NCBI RefSeq assembly: GCF_015070855.1
Contig: NZ_JADDIX010000053.1
Coordinates: 62,600-126,599 of the forward strand
DNA: 64,000 bases
Direction of reading: 5' to 3'
Source: Pseudomonas lopnurensis
Lineage (GTDB): Bacteria; Pseudomonadota; Gammaproteobacteria; Pseudomonadales; Pseudomonadaceae
The notes beneath the pieces were generated by a model that saw only the letters and a program-made list of their open reading frames with translations, was not told where the DNA came from and ran no database searches. Positions 40,516 to 51,340 of the stretch are shown in pieces (position 1 is the stretch's first letter; each line of letters starts with the position of its first letter). The position numbers were made by a program, and so were the translations under genes.

Positions 40516-41468
40516 ACGTTTTGTCCTTCACTCATCCTTCCCATGCCTTCGACGGCTCCTTGCGGCTGCAGCGGTTGCCGCTGGACTGGTTGCAGCGCGC
40601 CGGCGTCGAGGTCGCCGTGCTGCGACTCGACCAGGTCGACGCGCAACTGTCCGGCAACAAGTGGTTCAAGCTCACCCGGCATCTCGATGCGGCTCGTGCT
40701 GCCGGGGCCCCCGGGTTGGTCAGTCTTGGCGGCGCGCATTCCAACCATCTGCACGCCCTGGCGGCTGCCGGCCGTCGCTTCGGCTTCGCCACTGTCGGGC
40801 TGCTGCGCGGGCATGAGCAGGAAACACCGACGGTATGCGACCTGCGTGCCTGCGGCATGCAATTGCACTGGCTGGGTTATGGCGGCTATCGGGCACGCAA
40901 TCTACCTGGTTTCTGGGCGCCCTGGCTCGAACGCTATCGCGGGTACTACCCGGTTCCCGAAGGCGGTGGCGGCCTGGCTGGGGCACGGGGCTGCGTCGTG
41001 CTGGTTTCGCAGTTGCAGGCGCTGCTGCCGACTATCGGCTGGGAGCATTACGACGCGAACTGGCTGGCGGTGGGCACCGGAACCACCCTGGCCGGGCTGG
41101 TCATCGGCGAAGCGGGGCGGCATCCGGTCTTCGGTGCGCTGGCCGGGCCGCCATCGCATGCGGTCGATGCGCGCCTGGCCGAGCTGTTCGCCGAGGCCGA
41201 GGTGGCCGACAGCGGCTACCGGCTGCTGGATGCGAGCCGTGCCGGCTTCGGTCGTTTCGACGCCGAGCTGGCGCATTTCATCCAGGCCACGGAGCGCGAC
41301 GGGGGCGTGCCGCTTGACCCGGTCTACACCGCCAAGGCGATGATGGCATTGCGCCTTTACATCGAGCGCGGTTATTTTCCACCAGGCACGCGGCTCGTCT
41401 TCATTCATACCGGCGGGCTGCAGGGACGCCGGGCTGCCCAGGCGCAGCTGCGACGGTTGATGGGCTGA
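40512..41468 (+). CDS. PLP-dependent deaminase/desulfhydrase family protein
   Basis: A 318-residue fold-type II PLP enzyme of the 1-aminocyclopropane-1-carboxylate deaminase / D-cysteine desulfhydrase family. The PLP lysine is in LSGNKWFKL; LGGAHSNHLHALAAAG, VGTGTTLAGLV (phosphate-binding loop) and FIHTGGLQG follow. Real substrate unknown. The start is the TTG at 40512, which overlaps the upstream stop (TTGA); an alternative TTG lies at 40521, and no ATG is available before the conserved region. Confidence 0.85.
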   Translation: MNVLSFTHPSHAFDGSLRLQRLPLDWLQRAGVEVAVLRLDQVDAQLSGNKWFKLTRHLDAARAAGAPGLVSLGGAHSNHLHALAAAGRRFGFATVGLLRGHEQETPTVCDLRACGMQLHWLGYGGYRARNLPGFWAPWLERYRGYYPVPEGGGGLAGARGCVVLVSQLQALLPTIGWEHYDANWLAVGTGTTLAGLVIGEAGRHPVFGALAGPPSHAVDARLAELFAEAEVADSGYRLLDASRAGFGRFDAELAHFIQATERDGGVPLDPVYTAKAMMALRLYIERGYFPPGTRLVFIHTGGLQGRRAAQAQLRRLMG

Positions 41469-41490
41469 TGGACCTTTTGGATATTTCTGG

Positions 41491-42594
41491 ATGAACACCC
41501 CCCTGCACCCGGAGCAGTTGCGCAATCTGATACCGCTCAATGCACTGTCGCCCCGCCAGCTGTGGGAGCTGCGAGGCCGGCTGGTGCCGCAAGCGCTGGC
41601 GGCCGGACGGCTTCTCGAGCGCGATGGCAGGCAGGCGCCGGCGCACTATTTCCTGCTGTCCGGCAGCCTGGCGCTGGTCGATGACGATGGCCATGAGACT
41701 CGCCTGCAGGCCGGTACGCCCGCCAGCTGCCACAGCCTGCCGCATGCCCATCTCCGGCAAGTGCGTGCCCTCGAAGACTGCCGGTTGCTGGCCGTGGACG
41801 ACGCGGATCTGGATCGGTTGCTGTCCTGGCGCCAGGCCCATCAGGATGTGCTGCTGCAACTGTCCATGGATGGCGAGCTGGGCGACTGGCTGGAGCCGTT
41901 GCTGGACAATCCGCTGTTCGCCCAGGTTCCGCCTGCGAACATCCGCAGCATGCTGCAGCGGCTCGTGGCGCTCGAGGTGCCCGCCGGGCGGACCCTGTTG
42001 CAGGAGGGGGAAGCCGGCGACTGTTGCTATTTTCTCAAGAGCGGCCGGGCCGAGGTGGCCAGGGGCGCGGGCGCCGATCGGCAGCGGCTGGCCGAGCTGG
42101 GGCCGGGGGCCTGTTTCGGAGAAGAGGCCTTGCTCGAGGATCGCCCGCGCAACGCCAGCGTGAGCATGATCGAGGATGGCTGCGTGCTGCGCCTGGCGCG
42201 CGCCGATTTCCTCGAACTGCTCAAGGCGCCGGTGGTCGGCGAAATCGACCTGGACGACGTGGCCGACCTGCTGGGTTGCGGCGCGCAATGGCTGGATGTG
42301 CGCCTGCTCGACGAATACGAACGTGGCCACGCCATGCAGGCGCTGAGCATGCCATTGCATCTGCTACGCCTGAAAACCCGCCTGCTGGACCATGAGCGCA
42401 TCTACCTGTGCTATTGCGAGAGCGGCAAGCGCAGCGCCACTGCGGTGTTCCTGCTGACCCAGCTCGGCTTAACCGCCTATGCATTGCGCGGCGGCCTCCA
42501 GGCGCTGACCACCGAGCAGCGGGATGCGCTGCTCTGGGAATGCGGCACGGGCTATCTGGCTCGCTCCGATGGGCGTATCGAGCGCAGCCTGTGA
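41491..42594 (+). CDS. Double cyclic-nucleotide-binding-like domain and rhodanese protein
   Basis: A 367-residue cytoplasmic protein. The first CNB-like domain (about 15-115) lacks a phosphate-binding cassette. The second (about 140-250) has the full cassette FGEEALLEDRPRNAS at 209-223, which fits cNMP binding. A rhodanese domain (about 255-345) carries the active-site loop CESGKRS with Cys309. No HTH or enzyme output other than rhodanese is seen. It follows the PLP enzyme by 22 bases, so the three genes from 39169 form a likely operon. Function not known to me. Confidence 0.85.
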   Translation: MNTPLHPEQLRNLIPLNALSPRQLWELRGRLVPQALAAGRLLERDGRQAPAHYFLLSGSLALVDDDGHETRLQAGTPASCHSLPHAHLRQVRALEDCRLLAVDDADLDRLLSWRQAHQDVLLQLSMDGELGDWLEPLLDNPLFAQVPPANIRSMLQRLVALEVPAGRTLLQEGEAGDCCYFLKSGRAEVARGAGADRQRLAELGPGACFGEEALLEDRPRNASVSMIEDGCVLRLARADFLELLKAPVVGEIDLDDVADLLGCGAQWLDVRLLDEYERGHAMQALSMPLHLLRLKTRLLDHERIYLCYCESGKRSATAVFLLTQLGLTAYALRGGLQALTTEQRDALLWECGTGYLARSDGRIERSL

Positions 42595-42696
42595 GCGTTG
42601 GATCTTCGAGTCGTCGTTCTGTGCGGGCCTTGAGCGCTGTTGGTGGGCTTCTTTGGGGCGACCTGGGGCGATGTGTTTGCGTCTTTGGCAGTCCAG

Positions 42697-42754
42697 GTAG
42701 GGTGGGTTTCAGCCCACCACACGTTCGGTGGCGCCCTGGTGGGATGAAGCCCAT
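42697..42754. repeat. GTAGGGTGG-type palindromic repeat, copy 1
   Basis: GGTAGGGTGGGTTTCAGCCCACC, a short middle, then GGTGGGATGAAGCCCAT. The inner arms pair (GGTGGG.TTCA / AAGCCCA). Same family as 56682-56745; also common in other Pseudomonas genomes. Lies in the convergent spacer before the MATE gene. Confidence 0.65.
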
Positions 42755-42768
42755 TGCTGCTGATTCTG

Positions 42769-44160
42769 TTAAGCCATCGCCCTGCGCCGCGCATGCCGAC
42801 GGATCTCGCGGCGCGCGCTGCGTGCCAGGCGCACGCTGAGCAACAGCGCTGCGCAGCTCAGCCCGGCGATCAATCCCTGCCAGAGGCCGCTTGGGCCGCT
42901 GGCGGCGCCGAGATGATCGGTCAGGCCCAGCAGGTAGCCCACCGGCAGGCCGATTCCCCAGTAGGCGAACAGGGTGAAGACCATCGTCATGCGGGTGTCC
43001 TGATAGCCGCGCAGCGCCCCGGCGGCGGTGACCTGCACCACGTCGGAGAATTGGAACAGCGCGGCGTAGAAGAACAACCCGGCGGCCACGGCGATGACGG
43101 CCGGGTCTGGCGTGTAGATTCGCGCGATCCGTTCGCTGAACAACAGCATGACGCTGGCGGAGAAACAGGCATAAACCAAGGCAGCGGCGATTCCCACGCC
43201 AGCGACGAAGCGTGCATCCCGCGGTGCATGGCGGCCCAGGGCCTGACCGACGCGCACCGTCACCGCCATGCCCAGCGACAGCGGGATCATGAAGATCAGC
43301 GAGGTGAAATTCAGCGCGATCTGATGGCCGGCGACGACGGTCGCGCCCAGCCCGCCGATCAACAGGGCGATCACGGAAAAGATGCTGGCTTCGGCGAACA
43401 CGGCGATGCCGATGGGCACGCCGACCGAGAGCAGGTGGCGCAGCGGTGGCCAGCGCGGCCATTCGAAGTGGGAGAACAGCTCGCTCGCCTGGTAGTAGCT
43501 GGCACGCTTCACCCAGAAGCTCATCGCCAGCAGCATGAACGCCATCACCAATGCGGTGGCGACGCCGCAGCCGACCCCACCCATCGCCGGGATACCAAGC
43601 TTGCCGTAGATGAAGATGTAGTTGAGCGGAATGTTCAGCAGCAGCCCGAGGATGCCGATGACCATGCTCGGTCGTGTGTGACCCAGGCCGTCGCTGAAGC
43701 AGCGCAGCACCTGATACAGCGCCACGGCTGGAAAGCCGCAGGCGACGGCGCGCAGATAGGCCATGGTCGGCTCGATCAGGGCCGGCTCCACGCGCATGCG
43801 ATGCAGCACCGGTTCGGCATTCCACATCAGCGATGCGGCGAGCAGGCCGATGCCCAGACCCATCCACAGCGCCTGGCGCACCAGCGGCCCGATCTGCTGC
43901 TGCTGCCCGGCACCGAAGCGCTGGGCGACGTTCGGCGTGGTCGCCAGGGTGATGCCGCTCACCAGCAGGTACACCGGCACCCAGATCGAATTGCCCAGCG
44001 CCACCGCCGCCAGGTCGTGCGGGCTGACCCGCCCGGCCATCACGGTATCGACGAAGCCCATGGCGGTGCTGGCCAACTGGGCGATCATCATGGGCAGGGC
44101 GAGGGCGAAGAGGGTGCGCAATTCAACGCGTACCCGTCTGAGTCTGGGCTCAGTGGGCAT
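42769..44160 (-). CDS. MATE family multidrug efflux transporter (NorM type)
   Basis: A 463-residue inner-membrane antiporter with 12 helices; the core PMMIAQLASTAMGFVDTVMAGR and VPIGIAVFAEASIFSVIALLIG are MATE hallmarks, and the first line includes the conserved Asp. Two starts are possible, 44160 (MPTEPRL) or 44169 (MPAMPT); the former has GGA about 9 bases ahead. A palindrome TTGTATACAA (44175-44184) lies just upstream and may be part of the promoter. Divergent from pdxB. Confidence 0.9.
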   Translation of the reverse strand: MPTEPRLRRVRVELRTLFALALPMMIAQLASTAMGFVDTVMAGRVSPHDLAAVALGNSIWVPVYLLVSGITLATTPNVAQRFGAGQQQQIGPLVRQALWMGLGIGLLAASLMWNAEPVLHRMRVEPALIEPTMAYLRAVACGFPAVALYQVLRCFSDGLGHTRPSMVIGILGLLLNIPLNYIFIYGKLGIPAMGGVGCGVATALVMAFMLLAMSFWVKRASYYQASELFSHFEWPRWPPLRHLLSVGVPIGIAVFAEASIFSVIALLIGGLGATVVAGHQIALNFTSLIFMIPLSLGMAVTVRVGQALGRHAPRDARFVAGVGIAAALVYACFSASVMLLFSERIARIYTPDPAVIAVAAGLFFYAALFQFSDVVQVTAAGALRGYQDTRMTMVFTLFAYWGIGLPVGYLLGLTDHLGAASGPSGLWQGLIAGLSCAALLLSVRLARSARREIRRHARRRAMA

Positions 44161-44271
44161 TGCAGGCATTCCGGTTGTATACAATGAGCGCGCTAGTCTA
44201 CCTTTCGGGAACGCGCTCAGAAAGGCAAAGCGGAGCCTGGCTAAAATGACCTCGATTGCAACGGAGTCCCC

Positions 44272-45414
44272 ATGCGTATTCTTGCCGACGAAAACATTCC
44301 ATTGGCCGAAGCCTTCTTCGCGGGGTTCGGCGAGATTCGCCGCATGGCCGGCCGTAGCATCAACCGGGCGGCACTGGAGCAGGCCGATGTCCTGCTGGTG
44401 CGCTCGGTAACCCGGGTCGATCGCGAGCTGCTGGAAGATACGCCGGTACGCTTCGTCGGCACCTGCACCATCGGCACCGATCATCTGGACCTCGATTATT
44501 TCCAGGAAGCCGGCATCGACTGGGCCAGCGCGCCCGGTTGCAATGCGCGGGGCGTAGTCGACTACGTGCTGGGCGGCCTGCTGGCGCTGGCCGAAGCACG
44601 AGGTGAGACGCTCGGCGCGCGACGCTTCGGCGTCGTCGGCGCTGGCGAGGTGGGTGGGCGCCTGGTGGAAGTGCTGCGGGGGCTCGGCTGGGATGTACGG
44701 GTTTGCGATCCGCCGCGCCAATCGCGTGAGGCCGGCGACTTCGTCTCGCTGGACGAGGTGCTTGCCGAGTGCGATGTCATCAGCCTGCACACGCCGCTGA
44801 GCATGCAGGGTGAACATCCGACCTTCCATTTGCTCGACAAGGACCGCCTGGCGCGGCTGCGGCCCGGTGCCTGGCTGATCAATGCCAGTCGGGGTGCGGT
44901 CGTCGACAATGCGGCCTTGCTGGAACTGCTGCTGCAGCGCCCTGACGTGGAGGCGGTGCTGGACGTCTGGGAAGGCGAGCCGCAGGTCGACGTCGAACTC
45001 GCCGGCCTGTGCCGGATCGCCACGCCGCACATCGCCGGCTACAGCCTGGACGGCAAACTGCGTGGCACGGCGCAGATCTACGCCGCATTCTGTGCTGCGA
45101 AAGGGCTGGAGCCCAAGGTGGAACTTGCGCAACTGATGCCGGAAGCCGCGCTGCTGGGCATGACGTTCAGTTCGTCGGCGAAGCCGGCCGATATGCTGGC
45201 GACCCTGTGCCGGGCGGTGTACGACCCGCGCCGTGACGATGCGGATTTTCGCCGCAGCCTGCGCGGTGACGAGACGCAACGCCGCGCCGGCTTCGACCGG
45301 TTGCGCAAGCACTACCCGCCGCGCCGGGAAATAGACGGGCTGCAGGTGCGGATCGAGGGTGCCGACGCCGTGCTGGGGCAGGTGGTGCGGGCGCTCGGCG
45401 CTCGCGTGTCGTAG
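44272..45414 (+). CDS. pdxB: Erythronate-4-phosphate dehydrogenase
   Basis: NAD-dependent enzyme of the pyridoxal-phosphate pathway, 380 residues. It begins [46 protein letters not shown] (NAD-binding GxGxxG), [15 protein letters not shown] and [15 protein letters not shown] with the catalytic His are typical. The PdxB C-terminal dimerisation domain follows. GGAG precedes the ATG. Confidence 0.96.
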   Translation: MRILADENIPLAEAFFAGFGEIRRMAGRSINRAALEQADVLLVRSVTRVDRELLEDTPVRFVGTCTIGTDHLDLDYFQEAGIDWASAPGCNARGVVDYVLGGLLALAEARGETLGARRFGVVGAGEVGGRLVEVLRGLGWDVRVCDPPRQSREAGDFVSLDEVLAECDVISLHTPLSMQGEHPTFHLLDKDRLARLRPGAWLINASRGAVVDNAALLELLLQRPDVEAVLDVWEGEPQVDVELAGLCRIATPHIAGYSLDGKLRGTAQIYAAFCAAKGLEPKVELAQLMPEAALLGMTFSSSAKPADMLATLCRAVYDPRRDDADFRRSLRGDETQRRAGFDRLRKHYPPRREIDGLQVRIEGADAVLGQVVRALGARVS

Positions 45415-45505
45415 ACGAGCACGCTCGATCGAGCGCGGGTCGGATGCAATTTATTGCTTGCTCCGCTAGCATTACCCGTCCTCTGCTTTATCCCGCGATG
45501 GTGTT

Positions 45506-47554
<2,049 letters not shown>

Positions 47555-47574
47555 TCGAATTGAGGTGATATCCC

Positions 47575-47901
47575 ATGATGAAAGGTGGCATGGCCGGCCT
47601 GATGAAGCAGGCGCAGCAGATGCAGGAAAAGATGCAGAAGATGCAGGAAGAGCTGGCGAACGCCGAAGTCACCGGCCAGTCCGGCGCGGGGCTGGTGAGC
47701 GTGGTGATGAACGGTCGTCACGACGTCAAGCGCGTCAGCCTCGATGACAGCCTGATGCAGGAAGACAAGGACATCCTCGAGGACCTGATCGCCGCGGCGG
47801 TCAATGATGCCGTGCGCAAGATCGAGCAGAACAGCCAGGAAAAGATGGCCGGCATGACCGCCGGCATGCAACTGCCACCCGGATTCAAGATGCCGTTCTA
47901 A
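47575..47901 (+). CDS. ybaB: YbaB/EbfC family nucleoid-associated protein
   Basis: A 108-residue DNA-binding protein. The Met/Gln-rich helix [21 protein letters not shown], the [19 protein letters not shown] strand region and the C-terminal LPPGFKMPF are family features. Placed between dnaX and recR as in most proteobacteria. Confidence 0.95.
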   Translation: MMKGGMAGLMKQAQQMQEKMQKMQEELANAEVTGQSGAGLVSVVMNGRHDVKRVSLDDSLMQEDKDILEDLIAAAVNDAVRKIEQNSQEKMAGMTAGMQLPPGFKMPF

Positions 47902-47935
47902 CAAGCAGCCTCCAGCCTCCAGCTTCGAGATTTCC

Positions 47936-48535
47936 ATGAGCTTCAGCCCCCTGATTCGCCAACTCATCGATGCGCTGCGCATTCTCCCCGGGGTCGGGCA
48001 GAAGACTGCGCAGCGCATGGCCTTGCAGATGCTCGAGCGCGACCGCAGCGGTGGCTTGCGCCTGGCCCAGGCGCTGACGCGGGCGATGGAGGGTGTCGGC
48101 TATTGCCGGCAGTGTCGGACGCTGAGTGAGGACGAGCTGTGCCCGCAGTGCGTCGACCCGCGCCGGGACGATTCGCTGCTGTGTGTGGTGCAGAGCCCGG
48201 TGGACGTCTTCGCCGTCGAGCAGACCGGCTTTCGTGGCCGCTATTTCGTGCTCAAGGGGCACCTGTCGCCCCTGGATGGCCTGGGGCCGGAGGCGATCGG
48301 CATTCCCGAGTTGCTTGCCCGGGTTGCGGAAGGGTCGTTCAGCGAAGTGATCCTGGCCACCAATCCCACCGTCGAGGGCGAAGCGACCGCGCATTACATC
48401 GCCCAGATGCTCGTTCCCAAGGGACTGACCATCAGTCGTATCGCTCACGGCGTGCCCTTGGGTGGCGAGCTGGATCTGGTCGATGGCGGCACGCTGGCCC
48501 ACGCGCTGGCCGGGCGCAAGCCGATCAGCCTGTGA
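47936..48535 (+). CDS. recR: Recombination protein RecR
   Basis: Works with RecF and RecO to load RecA on gaps. The 199-residue protein has the HhH region [15 protein letters not shown], a C4 zinc finger ([16 protein letters not shown]) and a Toprim domain ([15 protein letters not shown]). It ends the dnaX-ybaB-recR operon. Confidence 0.96.
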   Translation: MSFSPLIRQLIDALRILPGVGQKTAQRMALQMLERDRSGGLRLAQALTRAMEGVGYCRQCRTLSEDELCPQCVDPRRDDSLLCVVQSPVDVFAVEQTGFRGRYFVLKGHLSPLDGLGPEAIGIPELLARVAEGSFSEVILATNPTVEGEATAHYIAQMLVPKGLTISRIAHGVPLGGELDLVDGGTLAHALAGRKPISL

Positions 48536-48656
48536 GCGCCTGCATGACCGGATATTGAAACGACCGAGCGCTATAACCCCGAGCATTATGGATATAGCAC
48601 TTGGGTAGTGCCGTTATGCCCATGATTCGGGTAAAGTTCTAAGCCATAAAAGTTAG

Positions 48657-48692
48657 ATAACCAAATCGAATAAACGACTTCGATTTGGTTAT
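48657..48692. promoter_or_regulatory. 14-bp perfect inverted repeat upstream of the ABC uptake operon
   Basis: ATAACCAAATCGAA (48657-48670), 8-base spacer, TTCGATTTGGTTAT (48679-48692), 30 bases before the substrate-binding protein ATG. No T-tract follows. It is either a large operator or an mRNA hairpin near the start of translation. Confidence 0.75.
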
Positions 48693-48721
48693 ATGACATG
48701 GCTGCCCGCATCGAGGTTGAA

Positions 48722-49711
48722 ATGAAAGCAAAGCATTGGCTGGTTCCGGCTCTCCTGCTCCTGAGCGCATTCGCCCAGGCCCAGGATAAGTTCAAGGTTG
48801 GCTACATCCGGGTGATGGATGATGCCCAGGCGATGGTCGCCCACGAGGCCGGCTTGTACGAGAAGCACGGCCTGGATGTCGAGCTGATCGAGTTCAGCTC
48901 GGGCACCGACCTGATCAAGGCCATCGTCGGCGGGCAACTGGACACCGGCGTACTGGGTTTCACCAACGCGGTGGCCTGGGCTTCCAAGGGTGCCGACCTG
49001 AAGGTGGTGGGCGGCGCGCAACAGGGCTATCACTCGATCCTGGTGCGTGAGGATACCCAGATCCAGGACGTCGCCGGCCTCAAGGACCGCACCCTGGCCT
49101 CCCAGCGCGAGGGCAGTACCGCCGATGCGGTGTTGCGCGGTGTGACGCTGAAGAACGCGGGCCTCGCGCCGAGCGATGTGAACATCATGGGCGTCAGCCC
49201 AGCGGTGGCCGTACAGTCGCTGGTGTCCGGCCGGGTCGACGCGGCCTTCCTGTTCGAGCCCTATGACCGCATCGCGCAGTTGGTCGCGCCGGTTCGCCAG
49301 GTCTACGAGATCGGCGAAGTCTGGCCATTCCCCTGCATGGTGGTGATCACCTCCGGCGATACCCTGGCCAAGCGCAAGGATGCCGTATGGAAATCGCTGG
49401 ATGCCCAGCGTGAAGCCATCGAACTGCTCGAGAACCAGCCGGAGGAGGCGGCCAAGCTGATCGCCAACTACTTCATCGCCGAGCCGACCCTGAAGACACT
49501 CAAGCGTGGCGAGCTGGCCCGCGAGGTCGTCATCGAGGAAGCGATCGCCACCCAGACCTTCAGTGCCAAGCTGGGCGAGGAAGATCTGGCCCGCATTCAG
49601 GAGCTGGCGGATATCCTGCAAGAGCAGGGGGCGCTGAAAACCCGTGATGGCAAGCCGTTCGACACCCGGGCGATCCTCGATCTGTCCTGGCAGGAAACCC
49701 GCGAACTCTGA
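48722..49711 (+). CDS. ABC transporter substrate-binding protein, nitrate/sulfonate/taurine class
   Basis: A 329-residue periplasmic protein: signal peptide MKAKHWLVPALLLLSAFAQA-Q, then a NMT1/SsuA-type fold with VGYIRVMDDAQAMVAHEAGLYEKHGLDVELIEFSSG and VLGFTNAVAWASKGADLKVV. The ligand could be a sulfonate, taurine or other small organic molecule; sequence does not decide. The ATG at 48722 is preferred over 48698 as it starts the signal peptide. A terminator/attenuator separates it from the ATPase gene, a usual way to express more binding protein. Confidence 0.85.
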   Translation: MKAKHWLVPALLLLSAFAQAQDKFKVGYIRVMDDAQAMVAHEAGLYEKHGLDVELIEFSSGTDLIKAIVGGQLDTGVLGFTNAVAWASKGADLKVVGGAQQGYHSILVREDTQIQDVAGLKDRTLASQREGSTADAVLRGVTLKNAGLAPSDVNIMGVSPAVAVQSLVSGRVDAAFLFEPYDRIAQLVAPVRQVYEIGEVWPFPCMVVITSGDTLAKRKDAVWKSLDAQREAIELLENQPEEAAKLIANYFIAEPTLKTLKRGELAREVVIEEAIATQTFSAKLGEEDLARIQELADILQEQGALKTRDGKPFDTRAILDLSWQETREL

Positions 49712-49736
49712 TCGCGCCGGTTCGCCGAATACCGCA

Positions 49737-49764
49737 CAGCCCGGCTTCTGGTCGGGCTGTTTTC
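49737..49764 (+). terminator. Attenuator-type terminator between the binding protein and ATPase genes
   Basis: CAGCCCG (49737-49743), 9-base loop, CGGGCTG (49753-49759), then TTTTC. A short T-tract suggests partial termination. Confidence 0.75.
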
Positions 49765-49813
49765 ATATCGCCCGTATTGTCGGGCACGTTCGTTTTCGGA
49801 TTTCCGGATTTTT

Positions 49814-50560
49814 ATGCAGCTCAAGTTTGAAGAAGTAGACAAGCGCTTCGGGCAGCTCGAGGTCATCAAGGGGTTCAGCGGCGAGTTCTCCCAGGGAGAG
49901 CTGGTTGCATTGGTCGGTCCGTCCGGCTGTGGCAAGTCGACCCTGTTGCATCTGGTGGCGGGGCTGGAGAAACCCACGGGCGGCCGTGTGCTGGCCGATG
50001 GCAAGCCGATCAGCGCGCCGAGCCCGCGTCGCACCCTGGTGTTCCAGGAGCACGCGCTGTATCCCTGGCTGAGCCTTCAGGCCAATGTCGCCATGGCGCT
50101 GGAGTTGCAGGGCGTGGCCAAGGCGGCCGCGTTCGAGCAGGCGCAGGGCTGGCTCGGGCGTGTCGGCCTCGATGGTTTCGAGCACTACTACCCGCATCAG
50201 GTATCCGGCGGCATGCGTCAGCGCACCGCCCTGGCCCGGGCTTTCATCGCCAAGCCCGAAGTGCTGCTGCTGGACGAGCCGTTCGGTGCGCTCGATGCGC
50301 TGACCCGCATGGCGCTGCAGGACGTGCTGCGTGAGCTGATCGACGAACATCAGCCGACCGTGCTGCTGGTGACCCATGATGTCGACGAAGCGCTGTACCT
50401 GGCCGACCACGTGATGGTATTCAGCGCCCGGCCGGCTCGCGTGCTGAAGACCTTCAATTTCAGCCATTGCGAAAAGAGCCACGATTTGTCCGAGTTCGCC
50501 GCCGAGCGCAAGGAAATCCTCAGCCTGCTGGGCATCAAGACGGAGGTTGCACACCCATGA
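49814..50560 (+). CDS. ABC transporter ATP-binding protein (SsuB/TauB type)
   Basis: A 248-residue ATPase: Walker A GPSGCGKST, Q-loop FQEHALYPWL, signature VSGGMRQR, Walker B LLLDEPFGALD, and the H-loop VTHDVDEA. It pairs with the permease, which it overlaps by 4 bases (ATGA). Confidence 0.93.
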   Translation: MQLKFEEVDKRFGQLEVIKGFSGEFSQGELVALVGPSGCGKSTLLHLVAGLEKPTGGRVLADGKPISAPSPRRTLVFQEHALYPWLSLQANVAMALELQGVAKAAAFEQAQGWLGRVGLDGFEHYYPHQVSGGMRQRTALARAFIAKPEVLLLDEPFGALDALTRMALQDVLRELIDEHQPTVLLVTHDVDEALYLADHVMVFSARPARVLKTFNFSHCEKSHDLSEFAAERKEILSLLGIKTEVAHP

Positions 50561-51330
50561 GCCAGGCACGCCGTCTTACCGGGCCCAGAAAATACCTCGC
50601 CGTCGCCCTGGCGATCCTGTTCATCCTGCTGATCTGGCAGGCCGCCGCCTGGAGCCTGCCCGCGTTCCTGATGCCGGGCATCCCGACGGTTTTCGAGCGG
50701 CTCGTCGCGACCATCCAGGAGCCGCAATTCCGCGAGGGGCTGTACGGCAGCATGAGCCGTCTCGGCAGCGGCTACGGCTTCGCCCTGCTGTTCGGCATCG
50801 GCTTCGGCCTGGTCGGCGGGGTGCTGTTCTTCTTCCGCGAGATCCTGCGCTCGGCCATCGTCATTCTGCAGTCGATTCCTTCGATCGCCTGGGTGCCGCT
50901 GTTTCTCATCGTCATGGGCTTCGGCAACCTGCCGATCATCGTGGTGGTGGCGCTGGCGGCCTTCTTCCCGATGGCGCTTTCGGTGATGAACGCCACCGAG
51001 AGCGTGCAGCCGGTGCACGTATCCGCCGCACGGGTGATGGGCGCATCGCGCTGGCAACTGCTGCGCCGGGTCTACCTGCCGGCGGTGATGCCGGAATTGA
51101 TCACCGGGGCCCAGCTGGCCTTCGGCAATGCCTGGCGTGCCCTGATCTCGGCGGAAATGCTGATCGGCTTCGGCCAGGGTCTCGGGCGTTCGCTGGCCTA
51201 TTCGGGCGAGATCGCCGATATGGTCGGTGTGATGATGAACATCCTGGTGATCGCCATTCTCGCCACCCTGATCGATCAGGTGGTGCTGGAGAAATTCAAG
51301 CAACGGATGCTGCGTTACCAATACGTCTGA
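50557..51330 (+). CDS. ABC transporter permease (SsuC/TauC type)
   Basis: A 257-residue BPD-type inner-membrane permease with about six helices and the EAA motif region AARVMGASRWQLLRRVYLPAVMPELITG. Start by ATGA overlap with the ATPase gene. Confidence 0.92.
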   Translation: MSQARRLTGPRKYLAVALAILFILLIWQAAAWSLPAFLMPGIPTVFERLVATIQEPQFREGLYGSMSRLGSGYGFALLFGIGFGLVGGVLFFFREILRSAIVILQSIPSIAWVPLFLIVMGFGNLPIIVVVALAAFFPMALSVMNATESVQPVHVSAARVMGASRWQLLRRVYLPAVMPELITGAQLAFGNAWRALISAEMLIGFGQGLGRSLAYSGEIADMVGVMMNILVIAILATLIDQVVLEKFKQRMLRYQYV

Positions 51331-51340
51331 GGTCTGAATC

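Noticed and set aside
44272..45312. In-frame extension of the MATE gene on the minus strand back to 45312
   Set aside because: The extension lies antisense to pdxB and has no similarity to MATE proteins; the real start is at about 44160-44169.
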